5,153 bases of DNA from a bacterium (GTDB taxonomy: Bacteria > SM23-31 > JAUVVT01), in contig JAUVVT010000188.1 in the NCBI GenBank assembly GCA_030604505.1, positions 1 to 5,153 on the forward strand, read 5' to 3'. A model generated the notes under the pieces. That model saw nothing but the letters and a program-made list of their open reading frames with translations, was not told the DNA's origin and searched no databases. Below are positions 1 through 5,153 of this stretch, one piece after another (the stretch's first letter is position 1; each line of letters starts with the position of its first letter). A program made the translations under genes and the position numbers.

Positions 1-2483
1 CGCCAAAGTTCATTGGAGATGAAAAGATTCCGGCACGTTTTTGCAATGATGGCCGGTACGAACTCGCATGGCCCCATCCGATAGCAATTTTTACTATTAT
101 TCCCGGGGATGTCGATTATATGGCAGAAAAAATGGATGTCGAACCGCCGGAGGGGATTCCATTTAACTATATTAATATCGAGGGAAATCTGAATGGGCTT
201 CCGGTATATACGAACTGCACAAGAACAGGTGAAACTTTTTCAGGTAGTGCTTTAATCTCTATTCCACAGGACGGTAGATTTTTCTATGGTGAAGAGATTG
301 ACCGCAAACCGCGAAAAACAATAACATTTCCGTTTGTCAAGGGCTATGGGACTCCGGGAGAATTTAAGGGGAATACTCATCTGCCTCTCAACGGTGAGAC
401 CAGAATCCATGAAGTCAGTCTTGTTGACGTTACTATTGATGATGATTTTTATGAATCCGGAGAAATCACATATTACCTTTATCGTGACGGTTCACTAAAT
501 GGACGTTATAAGTTTGCTATGAATGTTATCAATCCTCCACCTGACCAAAAAGCTCTCTTCGGATTTAGCACTCCTTCAGTAGATAAGCCGGAGTGGGTAA
601 ATACTGGACTCTTAAGAAAAATTAATCTTATTACTGCACCTGCACAAGGTAAGCGGTGCATCGACCGGGTAGTAACGAATATGAAGATTAGAACTGCTGG
701 TGAAGAGGATATCCTTATGGTCAAACTCCGTGATCCCGGTGTTCCTTCAAGGATATGGACTCACGCAGAAATAAAATTATCGGAATTTAAAGGTAATAAT
801 GGCGGCAGATTGAAGCTGCAGCTTGACTTTCCGCCGATTATGCTCGCCTGTGGAGACCGTATCTGGCTTGAAATCTTAACATTGAATGGAGCAGATATAT
901 TAATAGGCGGTCCTGATTGTGGAAAAATCATCCTTAAACCGTCGCCTTTTGTGGAATCAGCTTCCCTGTATGAGGCAAAAGCGATATTACCTGCAATGGC
1001 GGAGTTCACGCGGGTGTTCGAATACCCGCCGTGGGAGTTTGAGAAAATACCTGCTGATTTCAATAATCCGCATGCTCTCGGCGGACCGTTCGATACAATC
1101 TTCCCTGCACAGGCAATCAAAAGGATTCTGCCTCATTCAAGACTTGCAGAGTTTTATATTCAATATTCAAGACCTGACAATATTAAATCCGATATTAAAA
1201 TTAACAAGTTTGATATACCGGAGCATATCCCGCGATGGGCATATTTACAGCATAAGGTTCAAAAATTCCGCTATCGTATCCTCGACTGGATGGCAGCAAA
1301 CCAGAATTCCGACGGGCAGTTCGGCGGGGGATGGAACGACGACACACTCATTTTACGGGGACGCTTGGATATGCCTCTCGATGGCTCCATCACTGCACTG
1401 AAAATCTTTAACAATATATTCGAAGGTCTTGATAGTACAAAGCTTTTTGATTACGGATACTGCCAGATATATCCTATTGACCGTCTTCACAACGGTGATT
1501 TCATTCGTGAAAGATACCGTGGGAATATTTACAACCTCGGTGACCCATTTTTTTACAGGCGCTCAATGCGAACTGCATGGCGGTGGGATAAACCTGATAA
1601 AACACCTGTGAACTGGGGTAAAGGAAAGCCATTTCTTTTTGATAAAGATATCCTCGAATGGTACTGGGGTTTTAATCTTCCAGATAAAAGATTTGAAAAT
1701 TCAGATTATAATGAAGTGAACGAACGTCTAACTATTTTTGCTTCGTATCTGAATGACCTTGTTTTTCACCGCTATACCGAGGCACGTGTCCACACTGACA
1801 GTCAGGCAATGTTTGATGAAAGGTTCATTGTTAGTATGATACTCGGCGGTTCAGCAGACCAGACGGTTTCTGTTGCATGGTCCAAAGGAGGTGGAGAAGA
1901 CCTTGCACGATGGATTACAAAAGCCGACGGTACATCTCTTGAATGCCGAATATTCTCATTTGATCCTCTGCCAAGAAAAGTTACAACCAGATTGTTCCGT
2001 ATCCAGTACGGAACTTATAAAATTACCTTGAGCGAGGATATAAACGGTAATTCAGGAAAAGAAATATTTGTACAATATTTAAAACTTAAACGGTTCGACA
2101 CCTTCAGCTTCACTGTACCACCATCAATGCCTGTTATACTCAAAGTTCAGCAAATTAAAAAAGAAAGAAATATTGAACCTTTACCTGACCTTGCGGTAGC
2201 TGATTACGACTGCATTCGCGAGGATAATGTGTTAAAGGTTCGTGTCTCAAATCTCGGTGCTGCCCCATCAAAAAAGACAGCAGTGATATTATTTGATGAA
2301 AGAGATAAAAAGATTGCAGAAATAAAACTGCCGAAAATTAAAGCACCCACAGATTTTGTTGAAAAATCAAAATGGATTGAATTTGTTGATATCCCCAATG
2401 AAGGCAAGCTGCGCATAATTGTAAATCCAAACTTTAAACAGGAGGAAATATTAAAGGATAATAATGAGGTGATAATAAATTAA
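1..2483 (+). CDS. Large multidomain protein with C-terminal CARDB-like domain, 5' end outside window
   Basis: The frame is open from the first complete codon at position 3 to the TAA at 2481-2483, giving about 826 visible residues. The ATG at 120 is internal: coding-like sequence (IPARFCNDGRYELAWPHP) precedes it and only a poor GGGGA lies upstream. Numbering from that Met, residues 1-140 and about 145-270 look like beta-sandwich or jelly-roll modules. Residues about 370-560 are rich in helix and aromatic residues, with the motif DGQFGGGWNDD (398-408) and later NLGDPFFYRRSMRTAW (472-487). This resembles alpha/alpha-toroid carbohydrate enzymes, but that is inference from sequence style. Residues 575-680 look beta-rich again. 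Residues 689-787 (PDLAVADYD...VRVSNLGAAPSKKTAV...EILKDNNEV) fit a CARDB module, an Ig-like adhesion or carbohydrate-associated domain. No type IX sorting tail is visible at the C-terminus. Secretion cannot be checked because the N-terminus is missing. The catalytic role is unknown; a polysaccharide lyase or hydrolase is the leading guess. The downstream gene is convergent. Confidence 0.85.
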   Translation, partial: PKFIGDEKIPARFCNDGRYELAWPHPIAIFTIIPGDVDYMAEKMDVEPPEGIPFNYINIEGNLNGLPVYTNCTRTGETFSGSALISIPQDGRFFYGEEIDRKPRKTITFPFVKGYGTPGEFKGNTHLPLNGETRIHEVSLVDVTIDDDFYESGEITYYLYRDGSLNGRYKFAMNVINPPPDQKALFGFSTPSVDKPEWVNTGLLRKINLITAPAQGKRCIDRVVTNMKIRTAGEEDILMVKLRDPGVPSRIWTHAEIKLSEFKGNNGGRLKLQLDFPPIMLACGDRIWLEILTLNGADILIGGPDCGKIILKPSPFVESASLYEAKAILPAMAEFTRVFEYPPWEFEKIPADFNNPHALGGPFDTIFPAQAIKRILPHSRLAEFYIQYSRPDNIKSDIKINKFDIPEHIPRWAYLQHKVQKFRYRILDWMAANQNSDGQFGGGWNDDTLILRGRLDMPLDGSITALKIFNNIFEGLDSTKLFDYGYCQIYPIDRLHNGDFIRERYRGNIYNLGDPFFYRRSMRTAWRWDKPDKTPVNWGKGKPFLFDKDILEWYWGFNLPDKRFENSDYNEVNERLTIFASYLNDLVFHRYTEARVHTDSQAMFDERFIVSMILGGSADQTVSVAWSKGGGEDLARWITKADGTSLECRIFSFDPLPRKVTTRLFRIQYGTYKITLSEDINGNSGKEIFVQYLKLKRFDTFSFTVPPSMPVILKVQQIKKERNIEPLPDLAVADYDCIREDNVLKVRVSNLGAAPSKKTAVILFDERDKKIAEIKLPKIKAPTDFVEKSKWIEFVDIPNEGKLRIIVNPNFKQEEILKDNNEVIIN
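1010..1029. repeat. GC-rich near-perfect palindrome inside the large gene
   Basis: The arms GCGGGT (1010-1015) and ACCCGC (1024-1029) are perfect complements. The inner bases continue the symmetry as G/T, T/A, T/A around a central CG, so nine of ten pairs match. CAC (1007-1009) can pair with GTG (1031-1033) if C1030 bulges, extending an RNA hairpin. The site lies in codons for the residues FTRVFEYPPW. It stands out in AT-rich DNA, but may be chance plus codon constraint. Confidence 0.5.
1994..2014. repeat. 8-bp perfect inverted repeat inside the large gene
   Basis: GTTCCGTA (1994-2001) and TACGGAAC (2007-2014) are exact reverse complements around a 5-base loop. They are coding, spanning residues FRIQYGT. 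No U-tract follows, so this is not a terminator. About one such repeat is expected by chance in a window of this size, so no function is assigned. Confidence 0.4.
2184..2480 (+). other. CARDB-like C-terminal domain within the large protein
   Basis: About 99 residues begin with LPDLAVADYD, continue with a strand VLKVRVSNLG and then APSKKTAVILF, and close with IIVNPNFKQEEILKDNNEV. This order matches the usual CARDB layout: a PDL start, a V-x-V-x-N-x-G strand, and an 'E...DNN' ending that normally follows a Pro/Asp turn. CARDB domains are Ig-like modules found in secreted or surface proteins, often beside carbohydrate-active domains. Its position at the very C-terminus suggests a binding or spacer role. 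The assignment comes from pattern recognition only. Confidence 0.7.
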
Positions 2484-2500
2484 ATATTATTCTTTTTACT
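2472..2500 (+). terminator. Weak AT-only hairpin with T-rich tail at the convergent gene ends
   Basis: ATAATA (2472-2477) and TATTAT (2485-2490) form a perfect 6-bp inverted repeat whose 7-base loop contains both stop codons. On the plus strand a T-rich run (TCTTTTTACTTTTATTT) follows, as expected of an intrinsic terminator for the large gene. The stem has no G:C pair, so it would be unstable. On the minus strand no U-tract follows the stem. Termination may be Rho-dependent instead. Confidence 0.25.
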
Positions 2501-3475
2501 TTTATTTAAAACTTCAGGATTTACTATACAAGCTGCATCCGGCATTTCACCTTCGAGTACAGTAAGCACATTCTCAACTGCGCTGATACCCATATTCCGG
2601 AAAGAATTAACAGAAAGTCCCCCGATATGATTTGATACAATGACATTATTTAGCTTAAATAAAGGATTATCGGCATCGGGGGGTTCCTTTTCAAATGTAT
2701 CCAGCGCTGCCCCTGCGATTTTATTGTTCCGAAGTGCTGTTATCAGATGAGATTCATTTATCAGGGCACCGCGGGCAGTATTAATAATCCAAGAATAATT
2801 ATTCATAATGGAAAGTTCATTTTCTCCAATCATTCTTTTGGTTTCAGAAGTTAAAGGACAGTGAAGGCTTACAATATCTGCTTTCGCAAGCAGTTTATTT
2901 AAATCATTTAAAACGGTAATATTATCCGGAATTTTTTCTGAATTCAAATACGGGTCGTATACAATAATATTCGTACGGAATGGAGCAGCAAGTTCTGACA
3001 GCCGCCTGCCAATCCGCCCAAATCCTATTATAGCAAGTGTTTTGTTAAAGAGTTCATAGCCAGTATAGTCTTTTTGGTCCCATCCGCCGTTTTTAGTAAA
3101 AATATCCTGATGGGGTATTTTCCGCAGCAAAGCAAGCATTAGAGCAAGTGTATGTTCTGCCACACTCTCAAAGTTTGCAAACGGAGTTATCATCACAGGG
3201 ATTCCAAGTTCAGAAGCTGTATTTATATCAATATTATCATAACCGACACCCTGCTTGGTTATAGCTTTCAGAGAAGATGATGCCAAAAGAGCTTCCCTTG
3301 TGATTTCTTGAATATTAACGATAAGTGCATGCGGCTGGAATTTGCCTAATTTTTTTACAGTCTCTTCAGGTGTGTCATTCGCATCGCCTATTTCATAAGT
3401 GCAGTTGTTTTTCAAAATAAGCTCAAGAGCTTCTTTTGAAATTAAAGAACTTGCAATAAAAATTCTATATGACAT
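2480..3475 (-). CDS. NAD-dependent D-isomer-specific 2-hydroxyacid dehydrogenase (phosphoglycerate dehydrogenase-like)
   Basis: This is a complete 331-residue cytosolic oxidoreductase that should interconvert a D-2-hydroxyacid and its 2-oxoacid. The family signatures are in order: KQGVGYDNIDINTASELGI (74-92), SVAEHTLALMLALLR (104-118), the Rossmann loop GFGRIG (151-156), and D174 in VYDPY, which favours NAD over NADP. The expected catalytic residues are R235 in NTARG, E264 in FEKEPP and H283 in SNHIGG. R235 and E264 are 29 residues apart, as I recall for the R/E pair of E. coli SerA. The length matches short family members and there is no C-terminal ACT domain, so serine feedback control is unlikely. 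The start codon at 3473-3475 follows a weak AGAGAG (3485-3490) at 9-base spacing. The TAA stop overlaps that of the convergent large gene by four bases. The substrate cannot be told from sequence; 3-phosphoglycerate, glyoxylate/hydroxypyruvate or a sugar-derived acid are all possible, so serA is not assigned. Confidence 0.93.
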   Translation of the reverse strand: MSYRIFIASSLISKEALELILKNNCTYEIGDANDTPEETVKKLGKFQPHALIVNIQEITREALLASSSLKAITKQGVGYDNIDINTASELGIPVMITPFANFESVAEHTLALMLALLRKIPHQDIFTKNGGWDQKDYTGYELFNKTLAIIGFGRIGRRLSELAAPFRTNIIVYDPYLNSEKIPDNITVLNDLNKLLAKADIVSLHCPLTSETKRMIGENELSIMNNYSWIINTARGALINESHLITALRNNKIAGAALDTFEKEPPDADNPLFKLNNVIVSNHIGGLSVNSFRNMGISAVENVLTVLEGEMPDAACIVNPEVLNKSKKNNI

Positions 3476-3484
3476 TTTTATATT

Positions 3485-3490
3485 CTCTCT
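3485..3490 (-). promoter_or_regulatory. Weak ribosome binding site of the dehydrogenase
   Basis: On the minus strand this reads AGAGAG, nine bases before the ATG at 3475. It is a partial match to AGGAGG. The protein's N-terminus (MSYRIFIAS, first beta strand of the family) also supports this start. Confidence 0.4.
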
Positions 3491-3553
3491 ATTTTAACCG
3501 TATTGAATCTTATTGAAAATTTAGTCTTGATTTTTTTAAAAAAAATGTATTCT

Positions 3554-3582
3554 ATTATAAATGAATTAAAGCTAAATCTAAA
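3554..3582 (-). promoter_or_regulatory. Candidate sigma-70-like promoter for the dehydrogenase
   Basis: On the minus strand TTTAGA (3577-3582) and a consensus TATAAT (3554-3559) are separated by 17 bases. The -35 box matches TTGACA at four of six positions. Transcription would start near 3547 and leave a leader of roughly 70 bases containing the T/A tract and the TATTGAA repeats. In such AT-rich DNA a TATAAT can arise by chance, and Bacteroidota-type cells use a different consensus. Confidence 0.3.
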
Positions 3583-3627
3583 TTAAAATAATGAGACTGT
3601 CAAGAATATTTTATGTTAAACGAAATA

Positions 3628-3633
3628 AAAAGG
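3628..3633 (+). promoter_or_regulatory. Ribosome binding site that selects the start at 3640
   Basis: AAAAGG lies six bases before the ATG at 3640. The alternative in-frame ATG at 3613 has no comparable motif and would add nine residues (MLNEIKRLI) in front of the lipoprotein signal peptide. This site therefore favours 3640. Confidence 0.6.
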
Positions 3634-3639
3634 CTTATT

Positions 3640-3696
3640 ATGAAAACAAAAATAATATTTTTCTTGAGTCTGTTTTTAATTTTTGTTTTTGCATGT
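3640..3696 (+). other. Lipoprotein signal peptide and lipobox cysteine
   Basis: Residues 1-19 comprise a KTK n-region, about 14 hydrophobic residues and the V-F-A-C cleavage site; the Cys codon is at 3694-3696. The mature protein would begin CSPDMKENRSGES, a short polar linker before the propeller. Asp at +4 with nearby Lys/Glu argues against simple inner-membrane retention (no Asp at +2), but surface exposure cannot be decided from this. Confidence 0.85.
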
Positions 3697-4923
3697 TCTC
3701 CTGATATGAAAGAAAATCGCAGCGGTGAATCTTATATTTCGATGACCGGTGATGGTGCATGGTGCTGGTTTGCCGATCCAAGAGCTGTGTATTATGAAAG
3801 ACAGCATAAAAGGACATATATCGGCTGGGTCAATAGAGAGGGCGATATAATGGCTGCTTATTATGACCACAACAATAAGGAAATAGAAACATCTACATTA
3901 AAAAAAGACTTGCAGTATGATGACCATGCAAACCCGGCTATATTAATGCAGCATGATGGACATTTAGTCGTATTTTACTCTGCACACGGAGGTAAAAAGA
4001 TGTTTTACCGCATTGCGAAAAATCCTGAGGATATTTCTGTATGGGGTGATGAAAAAGAGCTTGGCACGAATACTGAAGGAGATAGAGGATACACATACCC
4101 GAATCCTTTTCAACTGTCAAATGAAGATAACGTGATATATATTTTCTGGAGAGGAGGCAATTTTAAACCCAATTATTCCAAATCGAAAGACGGGATTAAC
4201 TGGAGTCCTGCAAAAACATTGATAAAAGGAAGCGGTGCCAGACCATATATCAAATTTGAATCCGATGGAATTGAAAAGATACATTTTGGCTTTACCGACG
4301 GTCATCCGAGAAGAGAGGAAAGAAATAACATCTACTATGCCTGTTATCATAACGGAGCACTTTACAAGGCAGATGGAACAAAGATAAAGGATATGAATGA
4401 AGTCCCCATAGAACCATCAGAAGCAGATAAAGTCTATGATGCCTCCATCTCCGGTGCAAGGGCATGGATATGGGATATTGCAGTTGATAATTCCGGAAAC
4501 CCTGTAATAGTGTATACAGCTTTGCCAGAAGAAACCGACCACCGGTACAGATATGCAAAATGGAATGGGAGTGAGTGGAAAGATGTCGAAATTACTTCAG
4601 CAGGGGGCGGGTGGTTCCCCCAAACCCAGATTGGAGAAAGAGAGAGGGAAACATATTATTCCGGTGGAATAATACTTGACCATGTCAATCCCTCAATTGT
4701 ATATCTATCAAAGAAGATTAGCGGCATTTTCGAGATTGAGAAATGGATAACATCTGATGGAGGGAATACCTGGATTTCAGAAAAAATTACTTTCGGCTCA
4801 AAAAAGAATAATGTCCGCCCGTTCGTTTCAAGAGGTCATAAATTTAACGATGCCTTCTTATTCTGGATGTACGGTGATTATATTCACTATACAAAATATT
4901 TTACTGAAATTAAAATGAAATAA
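3640..4923 (+). CDS. BNR_4-type beta-propeller lipoprotein, possible polysaccharide lyase
   Basis: This is a 427-residue predicted lipoprotein. The signal peptide MKTKIIFFLSLFLIFVFAC has a basic start, a long hydrophobic core and a relaxed lipobox V-F-A-C with C19 as the lipidated residue. The mature part reads as a multi-bladed propeller with the features I associate with BNR_4 proteins: DGAWCWFADPRAVYY (38-52), YDDHANPAI (93-101), YSAHGG (113-118), GYTYPNP (150-156), FWRGG (169-173), FTDGHPR (218-224) and a canonical Asp-box TSDGGNTW (371-378). A second Asp-box-like stretch, SKDGINW, lies at 182-188. H96 and H116 are 20 residues apart, and Y151/Y153 and R171 follow; ulvan lyases of PL24/PL25 share this fold and use His, Tyr and Arg residues. 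I recall that spacing from the literature and have not aligned it. No sialidase RIP motif is visible, so sialidase is unlikely. It may instead be a non-catalytic glycan-binding protein. The start at 3640 is chosen over 3613 by the AAAAGG site and the signal peptide. A ZIP transporter gene follows after 42 bases on the same strand. Confidence 0.88.
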   Translation: MKTKIIFFLSLFLIFVFACSPDMKENRSGESYISMTGDGAWCWFADPRAVYYERQHKRTYIGWVNREGDIMAAYYDHNNKEIETSTLKKDLQYDDHANPAILMQHDGHLVVFYSAHGGKKMFYRIAKNPEDISVWGDEKELGTNTEGDRGYTYPNPFQLSNEDNVIYIFWRGGNFKPNYSKSKDGINWSPAKTLIKGSGARPYIKFESDGIEKIHFGFTDGHPRREERNNIYYACYHNGALYKADGTKIKDMNEVPIEPSEADKVYDASISGARAWIWDIAVDNSGNPVIVYTALPEETDHRYRYAKWNGSEWKDVEITSAGGGWFPQTQIGERERETYYSGGIILDHVNPSIVYLSKKISGIFEIEKWITSDGGNTWISEKITFGSKKNNVRPFVSRGHKFNDAFLFWMYGDYIHYTKYFTEIKMK

Positions 4924-4932
4924 CATTTAGAA

Positions 4933-4949
4933 AATAATACTTTATTATT
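4933..4949 (+). terminator. Weak AT-only hairpin after the lipoprotein gene
   Basis: AATAATA (4933-4939) and TATTATT (4943-4949) are perfect reverse complements with a 3-base loop CTT, ten bases after the lipoprotein stop. There is no G:C pair and no long U-run behind it, so efficient intrinsic termination is doubtful. Readthrough into the transporter gene 42 bases downstream is plausible. The same AATAAT/ATTATT motif occurs at the end of the large gene. Confidence 0.25.
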
Positions 4950-4965
4950 AAATCGAAATTTTAAA

Positions 4966-5153
4966 ATGGATTCGCAATTTTTTTATGCAATAATATTAAC
5001 AACTCTGGCAGGTTTGTCAACAACGATAGGGAGTGTAATTGCTATATTCTATAAAGAACCTGGTCCAAGGTATATGGCATTTACAATGGGTTTTTCCGCC
5101 GGCGTGATGATTTTTATATCATTTGTAGAATTACTTCAGAATGGAATAGAATC
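4966..5153 (+). CDS. zupT: ZIP-family metal transporter (ZupT-like), 3' end outside window
   Basis: Sixty-two complete codons are visible before the window ends. The product begins MDSQFFYAIILTTLAGLSTT and continues IGSVIAIFYK, then EPGPRYMAFTMGFSAGVM and IFISFVELLQNGIE. This is the ZupT pattern: a first transmembrane helix containing LAG.xT.IG, a short polar loop with a Pro and Arg, and a second helix F.xGFsAGVM..IS.vEL, where the Glu (E55) is the conserved acidic residue of that helix. ZIP proteins import zinc and other divalent cations across the inner membrane. The full protein would usually be about 250-270 residues with eight helices, so roughly a quarter is seen. No clear Shine-Dalgarno sequence precedes the ATG; the upstream bases are A/T-rich. 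It lies 42 bases after the lipoprotein gene and could share its transcript, but no functional link is evident. The symbol rests on N-terminal similarity only. Confidence 0.85.
   Translation, partial: MDSQFFYAIILTTLAGLSTTIGSVIAIFYKEPGPRYMAFTMGFSAGVMIFISFVELLQNGIE

Larger units (their letters stand above)
3476..3639. promoter_or_regulatory. Divergent intergenic region with T7A8 tract and short direct repeats
   Basis: This AT-rich spacer separates the divergently transcribed dehydrogenase and BNR_4 lipoprotein genes and must hold promoters for both unless longer transcripts enter. A T7A8 run (3531-3545) forms a perfect self-complementary core of the kind that bends DNA or acts as an UP-type element. 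TATTGAA occurs twice, at 3501-3507 and 3511-3517, ten bases apart (one helical turn), on the dehydrogenase side. AATTAAA occurs at 3564-3570 and 3581-3587. For the plus strand, TTGATT (3527-3532) and TATTAT (3553-3558) are promoter-like, but their 20-base spacing is too long for a good sigma-70 site. I see no TAnnTTTG box of the Bacteroidota type. Confidence 0.45.

Noticed and set aside
761..1120. 119-codon minus-strand open frame
   Set aside because: It is antisense to the large gene, with no family motif and no ribosome binding site noted.
1135..1173. Direct repeat ATTCAAGAC at 1135-1143 and 1165-1173
   Set aside because: Only nine bases, in the same codon phase, encoding two similar tyrosine/serine/arginine stretches; not a mobile-element or CRISPR signature.
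919..1401. 160-codon plus-strand open frame inside the large gene
   Set aside because: It lies wholly within a better-supported coding frame, has Arg/Ser-rich unstructured translation and no recognisable motif.
2480..3475. Assignment of the dehydrogenase as serA
   Set aside because: The catalytic core fits, but the protein lacks an ACT domain and lies beside no serine-synthesis gene; the substrate cannot be decided from sequence.
3545..3586. Thirteen-codon ORF (MYSIINELKLNLN) upstream of the lipoprotein gene
   Set aside because: It has no Shine-Dalgarno sequence, biased AT composition explains it, and it shows no attenuator-like hairpin or codon run.
3613..3639. Upstream in-frame start adding MLNEIKRLI to the lipoprotein
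   Set aside because: It lacks a ribosome binding site and would displace the signal peptide from the N-terminus; the ATG at 3640 has AAAAGG at good spacing.
3640..4923. Sialidase identity for the propeller lipoprotein
   Set aside because: Asp-boxes are present, but the RIP motif and a recognisable arginine triad of sialidases are not visible; the BNR_4 motifs fit better.

Overview
This AT-rich window carries four protein-coding genes, two of them cut by the window edges, and no RNA gene, CRISPR array, transposase or integrase that I can recognise. The sequence suggests a free-living or environmental Gram-negative bacterium that uses polysaccharides. The evidence is a lipoprotein signal peptide on a beta-propeller protein of the BNR_4 type, a large multidomain protein ending in a CARDB-like module, and mostly weak Shine-Dalgarno sequences. 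Bacteroidota, Ignavibacteria or a related candidate phylum would fit. That placement is inference, because no marker gene is present.

Layout: (1) Positions 1-2483, plus strand: the 3' part of a large protein whose reading frame is open to the left edge, so its start lies outside the window. It appears to contain beta-sandwich modules, a middle segment that may be an alpha-helical toroid with a striking Gly/Trp/Asp motif, and a C-terminal CARDB-like domain. (2) Positions 2480-3475, minus strand: a complete NAD-dependent D-2-hydroxyacid dehydrogenase without an ACT domain. Its stop codon overlaps that of gene 1 in a shared TTAA. (3) Positions 3476-3639: a divergent promoter region with a T7A8 tract and short direct repeats. 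(4) Positions 3640-4923, plus strand: a 427-residue lipoprotein with a BNR_4-type beta-propeller, recalling the fold of ulvan lyase families PL24 and PL25. (5) Positions 4966-5153, plus strand: the N-terminus of a ZIP-family metal transporter resembling ZupT.

How they may work together: the large CARDB protein and the BNR_4 lipoprotein look like parts of an extracytoplasmic carbohydrate-binding or carbohydrate-cleaving apparatus. The dehydrogenase could reduce or oxidise a hydroxy- or keto-acid made downstream. The ZIP transporter looks like unrelated housekeeping. No SusC/SusD pair, sulfatase or regulator is visible, so a full polysaccharide-utilisation locus cannot be claimed. I saw no clearly novel system. 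The most interesting items are the unassigned enzyme-like middle domain of gene 1 and the catalytic potential of the BNR_4 lipoprotein.
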